The position numbers were made by a program, and so were the translations under genes. From Bacteroidia bacterium (GTDB lineage: Bacteria > Bacteroidota > Bacteroidia > Chitinophagales > UBA2359), in assembly GCA_030427245.1 (NCBI GenBank), contig JAUHXA010000024.1, positions 1-64,000 of the forward strand: a stretch of DNA of 64,000 nucleotides, in the 5' to 3' direction. Below, piece after piece: positions 35,638 through 44,408 of the stretch. The notes beneath the pieces are model-generated. The model saw only the letters and a program-made list of their open reading frames with translations. It was not told the DNA's origin and did no database searches. Every line of letters begins with the position of its first letter. Position 1 is the stretch's first letter.

Positions 35638-36666
35638 TTAAGCCCCGAAAAGCTCTTCCAATTTTTTCTCCAATCGTTCACCACGTAGGTTTTTGGCGAT
35701 GATTTTACCTTCTGCATCCAAAAGGAAAGTTTGAGGAATTGATTTGACGCTATACAGCGCAGCCGCCGAAGATTTCCAGCCACCCAAATCACTTACGTGA
35801 CCAGGCCACACCAAGTTATCTTGCTCAATCGCTTGAACCCATTTATCTTTGGTACGATCCAATGAAACGCTATACACTTCAAATCCTTTGTCTTTGTATT
35901 TCTCATAAATACGCACTACATTGGGATTTTCACGACGACAAGGACGACACCAACTAGCCCAAAAGTCCACCAATACTACTTTCCCCTTCAACGAAGACAA
36001 ATTGATGTTGGCACCTTCAGGAGAAGGCAATTCAATGTCGGGAGCTACTTGTCCAACAGCCGTATTCAAGACCGACTGAAGAGATTGCAGGTAAGCCGTA
36101 TATTCTTGGTAAGTTTTCGTATTCGGCATTTCTTTTTCAAGACGTTCTTTTACTCTGTCAAAAGAAGCCTTGTGTGATTCGATGTTCAAAGAACCCACTG
36201 CAATGCGAGCCAAAAGAGGACTTTTCACAGTGTCAATGAAGTTCACCAAGTACTGTTCGTTCACCTTGCGGCTGCGAATACCTTTGATCAACTCGTGCAA
36301 CTGCGCTGTCTCAGAAGAACCTTTGAAGGTCGCATTTTGAAGGTCTTTGTAATCTGCATTCACCTCCATTTTTTGATTGTCTAAAATCACCATAACTTGA
36401 TTTTGACCAGGGCCAAATCTCAACATTCCCATGCCTTTTTCTGCCACTTGTCCTTTCATCTCAAACGTGCCATCTTCTGCCACAACCGCTGTGTCTATTA
36501 CAGAAAAACGATTGTTGGCTACCTCACCCAAAAACACTTTGGCTTTGGGCATAAAATTGTCTATTTTTCCTTTGATGATATAACCATCGTGATTGGAATC
36601 GGAGTCTTTCGTACAGCCTGCAAACATGGCAGTGAGTACAATAAACGTTATCAGTATTCGCTTCAT
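35638..36666 (-). CDS. TlpA-like thioredoxin lipoprotein with DUF4369 domain
   Basis: The protein has 342 residues. The N-terminus MKRILITFIVLTAMFAGC has a lipobox with the acylated Cys at 18. Residues ~28-125 form a beta-rich DUF4369-type domain (GYIIKGKIDNFMPKAKVFL), then a helical linker, then an AhpC/TSA-thioredoxin domain (~200-342) with the redox motif WASWCRPC. This layout is typical of Bacteroidota periplasmic disulfide reductases. It probably keeps periplasmic or cytochrome Cys residues reduced, taking electrons from a DsbD-like membrane protein that is not in this window. It is transcribed singly, with a strong terminator after it. Confidence 0.92.
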   Translation of the reverse strand: MKRILITFIVLTAMFAGCTKDSDSNHDGYIIKGKIDNFMPKAKVFLGEVANNRFSVIDTAVVAEDGTFEMKGQVAEKGMGMLRFGPGQNQVMVILDNQKMEVNADYKDLQNATFKGSSETAQLHELIKGIRSRKVNEQYLVNFIDTVKSPLLARIAVGSLNIESHKASFDRVKERLEKEMPNTKTYQEYTAYLQSLQSVLNTAVGQVAPDIELPSPEGANINLSSLKGKVVLVDFWASWCRPCRRENPNVVRIYEKYKDKGFEVYSVSLDRTKDKWVQAIEQDNLVWPGHVSDLGGWKSSAAALYSVKSIPQTFLLDAEGKIIAKNLRGERLEKKLEELFGA

Positions 36667-36724
36667 TTTTTACTGAATTTTTGTTTTTTTGGAATTGTTT
36701 ATCTGAAATATAAATAGTTGAAAA

Positions 36725-38176
36725 TTAATTGACTTCCTTCAATTTTTTTGCCAACAATTTGTTGGTCAATTTTGGATCTGCCTTGCCTTTTGAAGCCTTC
36801 ATGATTTGTCCCATAAAAAAACCTGTCATGCCTTTCCTGCCTTTTTGATACGCTTTCACCTTATCGGGAAATTGCTGCAATACCCGTTCTATGACTTCTT
36901 CAATGAAATCATCATCCGACTCCATCAGCAAGTTGAGACTTTTCGCCAAATTCAAAGCAGACATTTGGGGCTGTTCTATCCATTCAGGCAACAGTTTTTG
37001 AGCAGCCACCGAAAAACTTAACTGACCGTCTTTTATCAAATGAATTAGCTCGACCAATTGTTTCGGCAACAGCGCAAAGTTACCAATATCTGCATTATTT
37101 TTATTGAGATATTCTTTGACAGGCCCCATTAACCAGTTTACAACAGCCTTGTAATCATCTGTATGTTTAATTGCTTCACAAAAATACGCTGCCATTTCCT
37201 TTTCATCTGTCAACACCCCTGCATCATAGGCAGAAAGTCCCAGTTTTTGGGTAAATTCATCCTGCAATGCTTTGGGTAAAGTAGGCATTTCGGCTTCAAT
37301 AGCTGCAATGTATTCTTCGCTTACATACATCTGCGGTAAATCTGGCTCGGGAAAATAGCGGTAATCGTGTGCTAACTCTTTGTCACGAAGCGAAAATGTC
37401 GTTCCATTTGACGCATCAAAACTTCGTGTTTGACGCTCTACTTGAACGCCTTTTTCCACCAATTTGATTTGTCTTTTGGTTTCAAATTCAATCGCCCGCT
37501 TCACATTCCGCAAAGAGTTGATGTTCTTCACCTCTACTCTTTCGCCGTATTCTTTCGCTCCCTTCAACATCACTGAAATATTCACATCACAGCGCAGATT
37601 TCCCTTTTCCATATCTGCATCGCTGATGCCCAAATACCGCACAATTCGACGCATATCTGACACATACTGATAGGCTTCATCAGCCGAACGAATGTCGGGT
37701 TCGGATACAATTTCTACCAACGGTGTCCCTGCTCGATTGAGGTCAATCAACGAATAATTAGGGTCTTGATCGTGCGTACTTTTGCCTGCATCTTCTTCCA
37801 AATGAATTCGGGTGATACCTATCTTCTTGACCTCTCCATTTACTTCAATCGGCAAATAGCCATCGTAACAAATTGGGGTCAAATTTTGGGTGATTTGGTA
37901 GCCTTTCGGCAGGTCGGCATAAAAATAATTTTTTCGTGCAAAGCGATTGTGCCGTTCGATTTTGCAGTTGGTCGCCAAGCCAATTTTCACTGCATATTCC
38001 ATAATGCGTTCATTCGCAAAAGGAAGCGTACCAGGATGCCCTAAGGTAATATAACTGATATTTGTATTAGGTTCTGCCCCAAAGCTGTTGGTGTCGGGCG
38101 CAAAAATCTTGCTGTTGGTCTGCAATTGAACATGGATTTCCAGTCCAATGACCGTTTCGTATTTTGAGATGTCCAA
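36725..38176 (-). CDS. gatB: Aspartyl/glutamyl-tRNA amidotransferase subunit B
   Basis: The protein has 483 residues, the normal length. It begins YETVIGLEIHVQLQT and continues with FARKNYFYADLPKGYQI, IHLEEDAGKS, DLNRAGTPLVEIVSEPD and ADMEKGNLRCDVN, all conserved GatB segments, and ends with the GatB/YqeY tail domain (FFMGQIMKASKGKADP). With GatA and GatC it converts misacylated Glu-tRNA(Gln) or Asp-tRNA(Asn) to the amidated forms. The gatA and gatC genes are not in the window, which is usual where gat genes are dispersed. A CAAAGATA (TATCTTTG on the minus strand) at 38209-38216 is a plausible -7 box. Confidence 0.97.
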   Translation of the reverse strand: MDISKYETVIGLEIHVQLQTNSKIFAPDTNSFGAEPNTNISYITLGHPGTLPFANERIMEYAVKIGLATNCKIERHNRFARKNYFYADLPKGYQITQNLTPICYDGYLPIEVNGEVKKIGITRIHLEEDAGKSTHDQDPNYSLIDLNRAGTPLVEIVSEPDIRSADEAYQYVSDMRRIVRYLGISDADMEKGNLRCDVNISVMLKGAKEYGERVEVKNINSLRNVKRAIEFETKRQIKLVEKGVQVERQTRSFDASNGTTFSLRDKELAHDYRYFPEPDLPQMYVSEEYIAAIEAEMPTLPKALQDEFTQKLGLSAYDAGVLTDEKEMAAYFCEAIKHTDDYKAVVNWLMGPVKEYLNKNNADIGNFALLPKQLVELIHLIKDGQLSFSVAAQKLLPEWIEQPQMSALNLAKSLNLLMESDDDFIEEVIERVLQQFPDKVKAYQKGRKGMTGFFMGQIMKASKGKADPKLTNKLLAKKLKEVN

Positions 38177-38208
38177 ATTCTGAATTTCTTGTTTGAAGGT
38201 TTTAATTG

Positions 38209-38216
38209 CAAAGATA
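38209..38216 (-). promoter_or_regulatory. -7 element of gatB (TATCTTTG)
   Basis: This is an exact TAnnTTTG match on the minus strand, 32 bases before the gatB start codon and downstream of the SDR gene stop. It suggests gatB is transcribed on its own. Confidence 0.4.
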
Positions 38217-38305
38217 CGATTCTATCTGCAAGTTTTAGTGTTATCAACCCAAACGCAATTATCAACCCAAACACAACTATCCACTTAAACACCCAAACAT
38301 CTTTT

Positions 38306-39079
38306 TTACTCAGGCGTAACATAAGCCGCCCGAATCCCGCCATCCACCAAAAACTCCGTTCCTGTCGTATAAGAAGAATCATCCGAAGCTAAGTACAAGA
38401 CAGCTTTCGCCATTTCCTCTGCTTCTCCAAAACGTCCCATCGGCACATGCACCAAACGCCTTTGTTTTTTTTCTTCGGTGTTCAAAAAATCCATTAATAG
38501 TTTGGTTCTCAAAGGACCAGGACACAAGGCATTGACTCGAATATTCTCACGGGCATGAATCACCGCCAATTCGCGAGTCATAGACAAAACTGCCCCCTTA
38601 CTTGCAGTATAGGCAATTTGTGGAGTCGCCGCTCCAAGCAACGCTACAAAAGAAGCTGTATTGATAATCGAACCACCTCCAGCTCTTTGCAGGGCAGGAA
38701 TACCGTATTTGCAGCCAAAGAAAACGCCTTTCACATTGATGTTCATGGTCAAATCCCAAACTTTTTCGTCCGTTGACATCGCATTTCCATCATCCGAGTG
38801 CATGATGCCCGCATTGTTGAACAAGACATTGAGTTTGCCATAAGTTTTTTCTGCAAAAGCAATCATCTGCTCACAATCAACAGCCTTCGACACATCCGCA
38901 TGAATATAAGAAGCTTCATTTCCAGCTTCTTCAATCATTGCCAATGTTTCCCGACCACCTTCATCGTTCACATCCACCAAAACTACTTTTGCACCTTCTT
39001 TAGCGAATAGTATTGCAGTAGCTCGTCCAATGCCGCTGCTTGAGCCTGTTATTAAGGCAACTTTATTTTTTAATCGCAT
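38306..39079 (-). CDS. Short-chain dehydrogenase/reductase (classical SDR)
   Basis: The protein has 257 residues. TGSSSGIGRA is the Rossmann glycine motif, Asp36 at the end of beta-2 (VVLVDVND) favours NAD(H), NNAG is at 88-91, and the catalytic set is S143, Y157 and K161 (YTASK). The C-terminal YTTGTEFLVDGG is the standard substrate-loop ending. The substrate cannot be predicted; it resembles the 3-oxoacyl-ACP reductase/glucose 1-dehydrogenase group. gatB follows 129 bases downstream on the same strand but has its own promoter candidate. Confidence 0.92.
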   Translation of the reverse strand: MRLKNKVALITGSSSGIGRATAILFAKEGAKVVLVDVNDEGGRETLAMIEEAGNEASYIHADVSKAVDCEQMIAFAEKTYGKLNVLFNNAGIMHSDDGNAMSTDEKVWDLTMNINVKGVFFGCKYGIPALQRAGGGSIINTASFVALLGAATPQIAYTASKGAVLSMTRELAVIHARENIRVNALCPGPLRTKLLMDFLNTEEKKQRRLVHVPMGRFGEAEEMAKAVLYLASDDSSYTTGTEFLVDGGIRAAYVTPE

Positions 39080-39401
39080 GATTATTCATGTTTTAATTTG
39101 CATTAAAAAAACTCCAATGCTTTTCCATTAAAAAAATCAAAATTTTGGAAGTAGGCAGTAATAATAGCAGAAAAAATGGCATAAACAAGAAGTTCTATGA
39201 GCCAAGATAAGTTTTTTTTGAGAACTAAATCAGCAGCTCAAAATAATTGATTTATGACAAGTTTCGATTTTTCCTAAAAATCGTATTGAAGGGGAACTTT
39301 ATAAAGATATATTGATGTTATAATGGCATAAATCAAACTTAAACTATCAATTGTGTATGCAACAAAGTTACATTTAACTAACCTATTAAATCATTAAAAC
39401 T
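39080..39401. other. Divergent intergenic region
   Basis: This region separates the SDR and SPFH genes. It contains the small perfect hairpin CGATTTTT-CCT-AAAAATCG (39266-39284). It is otherwise AT-rich, with no gene and no clear TAnnTTTG box. Confidence 0.4.
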
Positions 39402-40619
39402 ATGCAAAAATTACGGCAGTATTCTGCAATCATCATGGTTATTTTTGGAGCTTTGTTCTTGTTCTCCTTGTCTGGCAGATTGGTCGAAACGGTAGAGGCA
39501 GATGAAGTCGTGGTCATTCAGGATCCGATTGATGGTGAATTGCACTTTCACTTTACTCCAGGTATGAAATGGCAAGGCTTTGGTTCTGTGACTAAATACA
39601 AAAAAGAAAGCCAATATTGGTTCTCTGCTTTGAAAGATCAAGGAGGCGTGGAAGATAGAAGTATTCCGATTCGCTTCAATGATGGCGGCTCAGCTCGAAT
39701 GTCTGGTTCGGTTCGCTGGAAATTGCCTGTGGATGAGGTAAGCATGAAAAAGGTGCATACTTTGTATGGTACTCAGAGGGCTGTTGAGCAACAATTGATT
39801 CGGACAGTCATGGAAAAATCGGTCTATATGACAGGTCCTTTGATGTCTTCTAAAGAATCATATGCTGAAAGACGAAACGATTTGTTGTCTTTTATTGACG
39901 ATCAAGCATCGAGAGGCGTTTACCATACGACTACCAAAGAGGTAAAAGGTGCTGACCCTTTATCGGGTAAGGAAAAAACCTTTACGATTGTAGAAATTGA
40001 TTTGGACGAAAATGGAGGCTTCAAACGTCAAGAAAAATCTCCTTTGCAGGAATACGGGGTATTCATTTCCAACTTGGCTTTGAATAAAATCCAGTACAAT
40101 GAAACCGTAGAAAAGCAAATTGCTCAACAGCAAAATGCGATTATGGAAGTGCAAACGGCTATCGCAAAAGCGAAGGAAGCGGAACAAGATGCGATTCGTG
40201 CGGAAAAAGAAGGTCAAGCGCAGTCTGCAAGGGCTAAGTGGAAACAAGAAGTCATCAAGGCGCAGGCAGTGACGGAAGCAGAACAGCAAAAAGAAGTCGC
40301 TAAATTGGCGATGGAATCAGCGGAGTACTTCAAGAAGGAACAAATCTTGAAAGGAGAAGGGGAAGCAGCTCGTAAGAAGTTGGTCATGAATGCGGATGGT
40401 GCTTTGGACAAGAAATTGGAGGCTTGGGTAACGGTGAATCAACAATATGCAGATGCCATGAAAAACTATCAAGGTGATTGGGTACCAAGTGTAATCATGG
40501 GTGGCAATGGCAGTCAGGGTGGTGCAAACAATGGCGCACAGGATTTTATCAACTTGATGATGATGAAAACTGCTCAGGATTTGTCTTTGGACGTGAGCGT
40601 TCCGAGAGGAAATCAATAA
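39402..40619 (+). CDS. SPFH/band-7 (stomatin/prohibitin-like) membrane protein
   Basis: The protein has 405 residues. A single N-terminal hydrophobic segment (~9-27) is followed by a band-7 domain (EADEVVVIQDPIDGELHFHF ... RMSGSVRWKLPVDE) and a long Ala/Glu/Lys-rich helix (~240-330: EVQTAIAKAKEAEQDAIRAE) that should form the coiled-coil stalk typical of SPFH proteins. Such proteins assemble large ring-like cages on membranes and organise proteases or lipid domains. No NfeD or FtsH partner is adjacent. Two terminators follow directly. Confidence 0.87.
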   Translation: MQKLRQYSAIIMVIFGALFLFSLSGRLVETVEADEVVVIQDPIDGELHFHFTPGMKWQGFGSVTKYKKESQYWFSALKDQGGVEDRSIPIRFNDGGSARMSGSVRWKLPVDEVSMKKVHTLYGTQRAVEQQLIRTVMEKSVYMTGPLMSSKESYAERRNDLLSFIDDQASRGVYHTTTKEVKGADPLSGKEKTFTIVEIDLDENGGFKRQEKSPLQEYGVFISNLALNKIQYNETVEKQIAQQQNAIMEVQTAIAKAKEAEQDAIRAEKEGQAQSARAKWKQEVIKAQAVTEAEQQKEVAKLAMESAEYFKKEQILKGEGEAARKKLVMNADGALDKKLEAWVTVNQQYADAMKNYQGDWVPSVIMGGNGSQGGANNGAQDFINLMMMKTAQDLSLDVSVPRGNQ

Positions 40620-40640
40620 AATTGTAAAACTTCAAGCATA

Positions 40641-40682
40641 AACTCAAAGTTCAAATGCAAGTTTGACTTTGAGTTTTTTTTT
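40641..40682 (+). terminator. Intrinsic terminator after the SPFH gene
   Basis: AACTCAAAG-t-TCAAA pairs with TTTGA-CTTTGAGTT (14 bp, one bulge) and is followed by a run of T. It begins 22 bases after the stop codon. Confidence 0.85.
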
Positions 40683-40722
40683 AAAGCCTTCAAAGGATTT
40701 CAAGACCTTTGGAGGCTTTTTT
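40683..40722 (+). terminator. Second terminator in tandem
   Basis: AAAGCCTTCAAAGG pairs with CCTTTGGAGGCTTT around a ~9-nt loop, ending in TTTTTT. It follows the first terminator immediately; the pair gives tight insulation from the convergent oxidoreductase gene. Confidence 0.75.
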
Positions 40723-40793
40723 GGTTTATGGAAACTTTTGAGATAGGTTCTTTTGAAGAGGTCTTTTTGAAGTGGATTTGAAGCATATAAAAA

Positions 40794-41480
40794 TCAATTT
40801 ACCATCCCTTCAATCACATCCGATTCATACACAAAAGTTCCTCTTTTTTCACTATTTGCAGCCTTCACCATCGCCTCCGCCACTGTTTTCCCCTCAATCG
40901 AGCGGTACTTTTTCAAAGGTCCATGTAGCAAAAGATTCAAAGCTTTGAAGCTATACACTGCCATTTTTTCACCCATCCGAAATTCCTTTCTATCACCTGT
41001 CAAAAGCGAAGGTTGAAAAATATGAAGTGAGGGATAATCCAAATCTTTAAGAGCCTCTTCAATTTCGCCTTTCACCTGATTGTAGAAAAAAGGAGATTTT
41101 TGGTCTGCACCCATTGCAGTGACAATAAGGTACTGTTTTGCCCCTTGCTGCAAAGCGATTTTAGCTACTTGAAGCGGATATTCATAGTCCACTTTCTTGA
41201 ACTTTTCTTTGCTTCGAGCCTTTTTGATGGTCGTTCCCATACAGCAAAATACATCATCAACTTTCATCAAATGGCTGTACTGCTCCAACTTGTCAAAGTC
41301 AATCATTTGCTCGTCCAGATTAGGGTGTTTTGCGCCGCTCAAATGACGAACCAAAGTAGTCACCTTATCGTATTGCTCACTTTGAAGCAATGTTACCACA
41401 CATTGGCGACCAATCAAACCTGTTGCGCCAATCACCAATGCTGTTTTTTTAGTAGAAAAATTCATATTTTTGGAAATCAT
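40794..41480 (-). CDS. NAD(P)-binding atypical SDR (TIP30/HTATIP2-like)
   Basis: The protein has 228 residues. ALVIGATGLIGRQCV is an atypical-SDR Rossmann motif, VFCCMGTTIKKA and YLIVTAMGAD are typical of the HTATIP2/YwnB-like group, and FNLLHGPLKKYRSIEGKTVA-type wording near the end matches the usual LxxLxxxRxIxxxxVA segment. These proteins bind NAD(P)H; their substrates are mostly unknown, and some act in stress or lipid metabolism. A start at the second Met (41465, MNFSTKK) is equally possible. Confidence 0.85.
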   Translation of the reverse strand: MISKNMNFSTKKTALVIGATGLIGRQCVVTLLQSEQYDKVTTLVRHLSGAKHPNLDEQMIDFDKLEQYSHLMKVDDVFCCMGTTIKKARSKEKFKKVDYEYPLQVAKIALQQGAKQYLIVTAMGADQKSPFFYNQVKGEIEEALKDLDYPSLHIFQPSLLTGDRKEFRMGEKMAVYSFKALNLLLHGPLKKYRSIEGKTVAEAMVKAANSEKRGTFVYESDVIEGMVN

Positions 41481-41619
41481 TTATAATATCACTAACTTCA
41501 TTTTCAATAAATTGGTTCAATGAAATGTCCATGAATAAATCATTATTAAGACACAAAGAGAAATGATTATTTCATTCATGGTAAGTTCCATCTGACCTTC
41601 AAAAAACGAAAATAACCAG

Positions 41620-42102
41620 ATGAAATACCTACTCTTTTTAGCGATGCTTTCTTTGTGGCTGCAATGTGCGGACACTCATGAACAAACATCACAAACCCAA
41701 CAATCAACGACAAAAATGGACAAAGATAAAGACGTGAATCAAGAGCAAATAGACACAAAAAAAAGTGAAAAACCAAACTTTCGCTATGTTGATGGCAATA
41801 ACAATACCTACTTGATTACCCCTACAAGTCTGGACTATCAACCGATTGACCAAATGATGAGTTCGAGCGGTAATTATGATGGTGGTGAACCCGTCACCAA
41901 AGAAATTGACGAGACTCAATATGCTGCAATTCAGACTGCAATAGAGGCTGCTATCAAGAATACTGCCGCCCATATTGAAAAACGAGAAATGGGGTCGGGC
42001 TGGATAAGTGTAAAAGGTGGTGGTTCGTATAAGATTGCTTATCGAGCGAAGGAAAAAGCAGAGATAGAAAAGACTTTGAAGGGAATCATTGAAGCGGAGT
42101 GA
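41620..42102 (+). CDS. Small predicted lipoprotein, unknown function
   Basis: The protein has 160 residues. MKYLLFLAMLSLWLQC is a signal peptide with an acceptable lipobox (Cys16). It is followed by a Gln/Thr/Lys-rich flexible stretch and a C-terminal alpha/beta part (~55-160) including DETQYAAIQTAIEAAIKN and GSGWISVKGGGSYKIAYRAK. No family was recognised. The stop overlaps the region just before the DUF2279 gene (23 bases to its likely start), so the two are probably co-transcribed. Confidence 0.7.
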   Translation: MKYLLFLAMLSLWLQCADTHEQTSQTQQSTTKMDKDKDVNQEQIDTKKSEKPNFRYVDGNNNTYLITPTSLDYQPIDQMMSSSGNYDGGEPVTKEIDETQYAAIQTAIEAAIKNTAAHIEKREMGSGWISVKGGGSYKIAYRAKEKAEIEKTLKGIIEAE

Positions 42103-42124
42103 CTCAAAAGATAAGATATTAAAA

Positions 42125-43135
42125 ATGAAAAACTTACGATTATTCCAGAGAGTTGGGGCTCTCTATTTCTCAATCTTTTTTTTGTTGTTACTAAGCTTCC
42201 ATGTTTCTGCTCAAAACATAGACGAGGAAAACAAAACGGAAAAGTTGCGTTTGGGTGTCTTAGACATTGCCCCATCTCCTCACAAAGGGCGCATTATTGG
42301 CTTGACAGCGTGGAGTTTGGGGAGTTATACGGCAACGATGATTTCACTCAACAATGCTTGGTATTCACAATACGAGAGAAGTAAATTTCACTTTTTCAAC
42401 GACAATGCCGAATGGCTGCAAATGGACAAAGTAGGTCATGCTTGGACGGCTTATTCCGAAGGTTTGTATGGAGTTGCTTTGTACCGTTGGGCGGGATTGA
42501 AGGACAAAAAGGCGATTTGGATTGGCGGAATGGCGGGTACTTTTTTTCAAGCAGGGATTGAAGTCTTGGATGGTTTTTCGGCGAGATGGGGCGCAAGTTT
42601 GGGCGATTTAATAGCCAATTCGACGGGTTCAGCTTTGGTTATTTTTCAGGAATTGGCTTGGGAAGAACAGCGATTTAGATTGAAGTTTTCGGCACATCGT
42701 CCTGACTACAAAGATTTTGACACACCTTTGCAGCTTAGAGCCGTAGATTTGTATGGTACAAGCATTGCAGAGCAATTGTTGAAGGACTACAATGGACAAA
42801 CTTACTGGCTGACAGTGAATCCTTCAACTTTTATCAAAAATCCTGATTCTAAGTTTCCGAAATGGTTGAGCATTGCAGTGGGTTATGGAGGAGAGGGAAT
42901 TTTTGGAGGTCACTTCAATCAATGGACGGACGATGAGGGCGTTTACCATGATTATGAATCCAATATTCCTCGCACTCGACAATACTACCTATCTCTTGAC
43001 GTGGATTTAGATCGCATTCCAACGAATAGCAAACTGTTGAAGGTTGTTTTGGGAGCGGTGAATGTATTGAAGTTTCCTGCGCCCGCTTTGGAGTTTGGAA
43101 AAGGAGGAACTAAGTTTCATGGGATTTATTATTGA
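42125..43135 (+). CDS. DUF2279 (YfiM-like) predicted envelope protein
   Basis: The start at 42125 gives 336 residues beginning with a clear signal peptide (ALYFSIFFLLLLSFHVSAQ); an ATG at 42089 lies inside the preceding gene and would spoil it. The body matches DUF2279: NAEWLQMDKVGHAWTAY, ALYRWAGLKDKKAIWIGG, and GFSARWGASLGDLIANSTG. The conserved His and Asp residues in these segments hint at a membrane-embedded fold of periplasmic side. The C-terminal half contains PKWLSIAVGYGGEGIFGG. The function of the family is not known. It forms a probable operon with the small lipoprotein upstream and the next two genes. Confidence 0.82.
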   Translation: MKNLRLFQRVGALYFSIFFLLLLSFHVSAQNIDEENKTEKLRLGVLDIAPSPHKGRIIGLTAWSLGSYTATMISLNNAWYSQYERSKFHFFNDNAEWLQMDKVGHAWTAYSEGLYGVALYRWAGLKDKKAIWIGGMAGTFFQAGIEVLDGFSARWGASLGDLIANSTGSALVIFQELAWEEQRFRLKFSAHRPDYKDFDTPLQLRAVDLYGTSIAEQLLKDYNGQTYWLTVNPSTFIKNPDSKFPKWLSIAVGYGGEGIFGGHFNQWTDDEGVYHDYESNIPRTRQYYLSLDVDLDRIPTNSKLLKVVLGAVNVLKFPAPALEFGKGGTKFHGIYY

Positions 43136-43175
43136 AGTGGTCTTACATCTAAAAGTCTAAATGTAAAAATGTAGT

Positions 43176-43664
43176 ATGAGTACGTTGATTAAATCATTGG
43201 TAAACAATAGGGAAGTGGTTTTCGACAGCGGTAGATTTGATGATTGGTGTGTGTATGTCGTTGAAGCAAATGGGGCAAAGAAAGCTCCTTTTGACACCGA
43301 GTATTTTTCTGATTTGAAAACGATTGACAGTCATTATTCGGGTGACAAGGTTTACAATGACTTTGTTCTCATTTATGATAAAACGAGAAAAACCATTGAT
43401 TCTTCCGTTTTGGAGTTGATAGATGAAATTGTTTCTACTTATCAAGACGAACACAAAATATTGGTTGAACAATGGTTTGCGGTCATTTATGCAGGCATGA
43501 TAGCAGAAGAAAACAAGCAGTTTGCCATTTTGAAGAAGCGCATTAAAAGATTGGGAATGCACCAAACGCTAATATTGGACTATGAGCCCAAAGTCGCCGC
43601 TAATTTCAGTAGGGGAAAAAAGTGGAGAGAATTGGATGCGATTATGCGACCTTTGGGGTTTTAA
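43176..43664 (+). CDS. Conserved hypothetical protein (162 aa)
   Basis: This is a soluble alpha/beta protein without signal or membrane segments. Notable parts are VVFDSGRFDDWCVYVVE, DKVYNDFVLIYD, EQWFAVIYAGMIAEENK and RIKRLGMHQTL, ending in NFSRGKKWRELDAIM. The well-ordered composition and the 40-base gap to the upstream gene argue that it is real. No characterised family was recognised, so no function is offered. Confidence 0.72.
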   Translation: MSTLIKSLVNNREVVFDSGRFDDWCVYVVEANGAKKAPFDTEYFSDLKTIDSHYSGDKVYNDFVLIYDKTRKTIDSSVLELIDEIVSTYQDEHKILVEQWFAVIYAGMIAEENKQFAILKKRIKRLGMHQTLILDYEPKVAANFSRGKKWRELDAIMRPLGF

Positions 43665-43724
43665 ACTTTGCTGGACAAGGGAAACAAGATACAGCAACAC
43701 GATAAACTAAAACAACTATTCCCT

Positions 43725-44387
43725 ATGAGCCTGAGCTATCAAATAACTCCCTTCAATGTAGTGGCTTTTCTCGCCATTGTTTTTGCGATATACAGTTACC
43801 GTCCCAACATTCAAGGAGATGGATATGTTAATTTTGGTGTTTTTGTGTTGATCATCGTGAGTGTGATTGTCCTTTTGGGGGATTTTCTATTTCAACGATT
43901 TACAGACAATTATGCTTTGCTTGTCAAAGTAGAGGCGGTTATCGTCTTTTTGCTTTTTCTCATTCCCACACTTTCTTCTCGAATGAAAACCTTGGTTCTT
44001 CCACAAGGTTTCTCCAATCAATATGTTGTAACGATTTATGGAGTTGAAGGTGCGCCACAATTCTGCTCCAAATGGACTCGCTCTTACAAAAAACAAGTCC
44101 CTCCAAACGGTATTCTACTTACTTCTACCCTCTTTGAAAACGACATTTCCAATACCAATATCAAATACCATTCGGGAGAAAATCTGAATACAAATGAATC
44201 TATGACCAGATGGTTGCCTTTTGATGAAAACACCCTTGACTGCAATGGCAAAACCTACCGCTACCAAAGCTGGAAAATTGACAATCCGACAGAAGTATAT
44301 AAGCGTACAGAAGAGGCGATAAAGGCATTGAAGGAATCTTTAGAAAAGCAGTGTAAGGTGGTTTTAGAAATAGAACGGAAGCTTTAG
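43725..44387 (+). CDS. Predicted inner-membrane protein, unknown function
   Basis: The start at ATG 43725 gives 220 residues; a TTG at 43668, only 3 bases after the previous stop, would add 19 residues and could reflect translational coupling. Three hydrophobic segments lie at the N-terminal side (ITPFNVVAFLAIVFAIYSY; VFVLIIVSVIVLLG; VEAVIVFLLFLIPTL). A soluble domain of ~130 residues follows, with VVTIYGVEGAPQF and GKTYRYQSWKIDN, and a Lys/Glu-rich helix at the end. No family was recognised. Confidence 0.65.
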   Translation: MSLSYQITPFNVVAFLAIVFAIYSYRPNIQGDGYVNFGVFVLIIVSVIVLLGDFLFQRFTDNYALLVKVEAVIVFLLFLIPTLSSRMKTLVLPQGFSNQYVVTIYGVEGAPQFCSKWTRSYKKQVPPNGILLTSTLFENDISNTNIKYHSGENLNTNESMTRWLPFDENTLDCNGKTYRYQSWKIDNPTEVYKRTEEAIKALKESLEKQCKVVLEIERKL

Positions 44388-44408
44388 ACAAATTCAAAAA
44401 TGTAAAAA

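Noticed and set aside
38240-38301. A/C-rich direct repeats (atcaacccaaac) between gatB and the SDR gene
   Set aside because: Short and imperfect; the similar leader before the polyketide synthase is on the opposite relative strand, so no common function could be argued.
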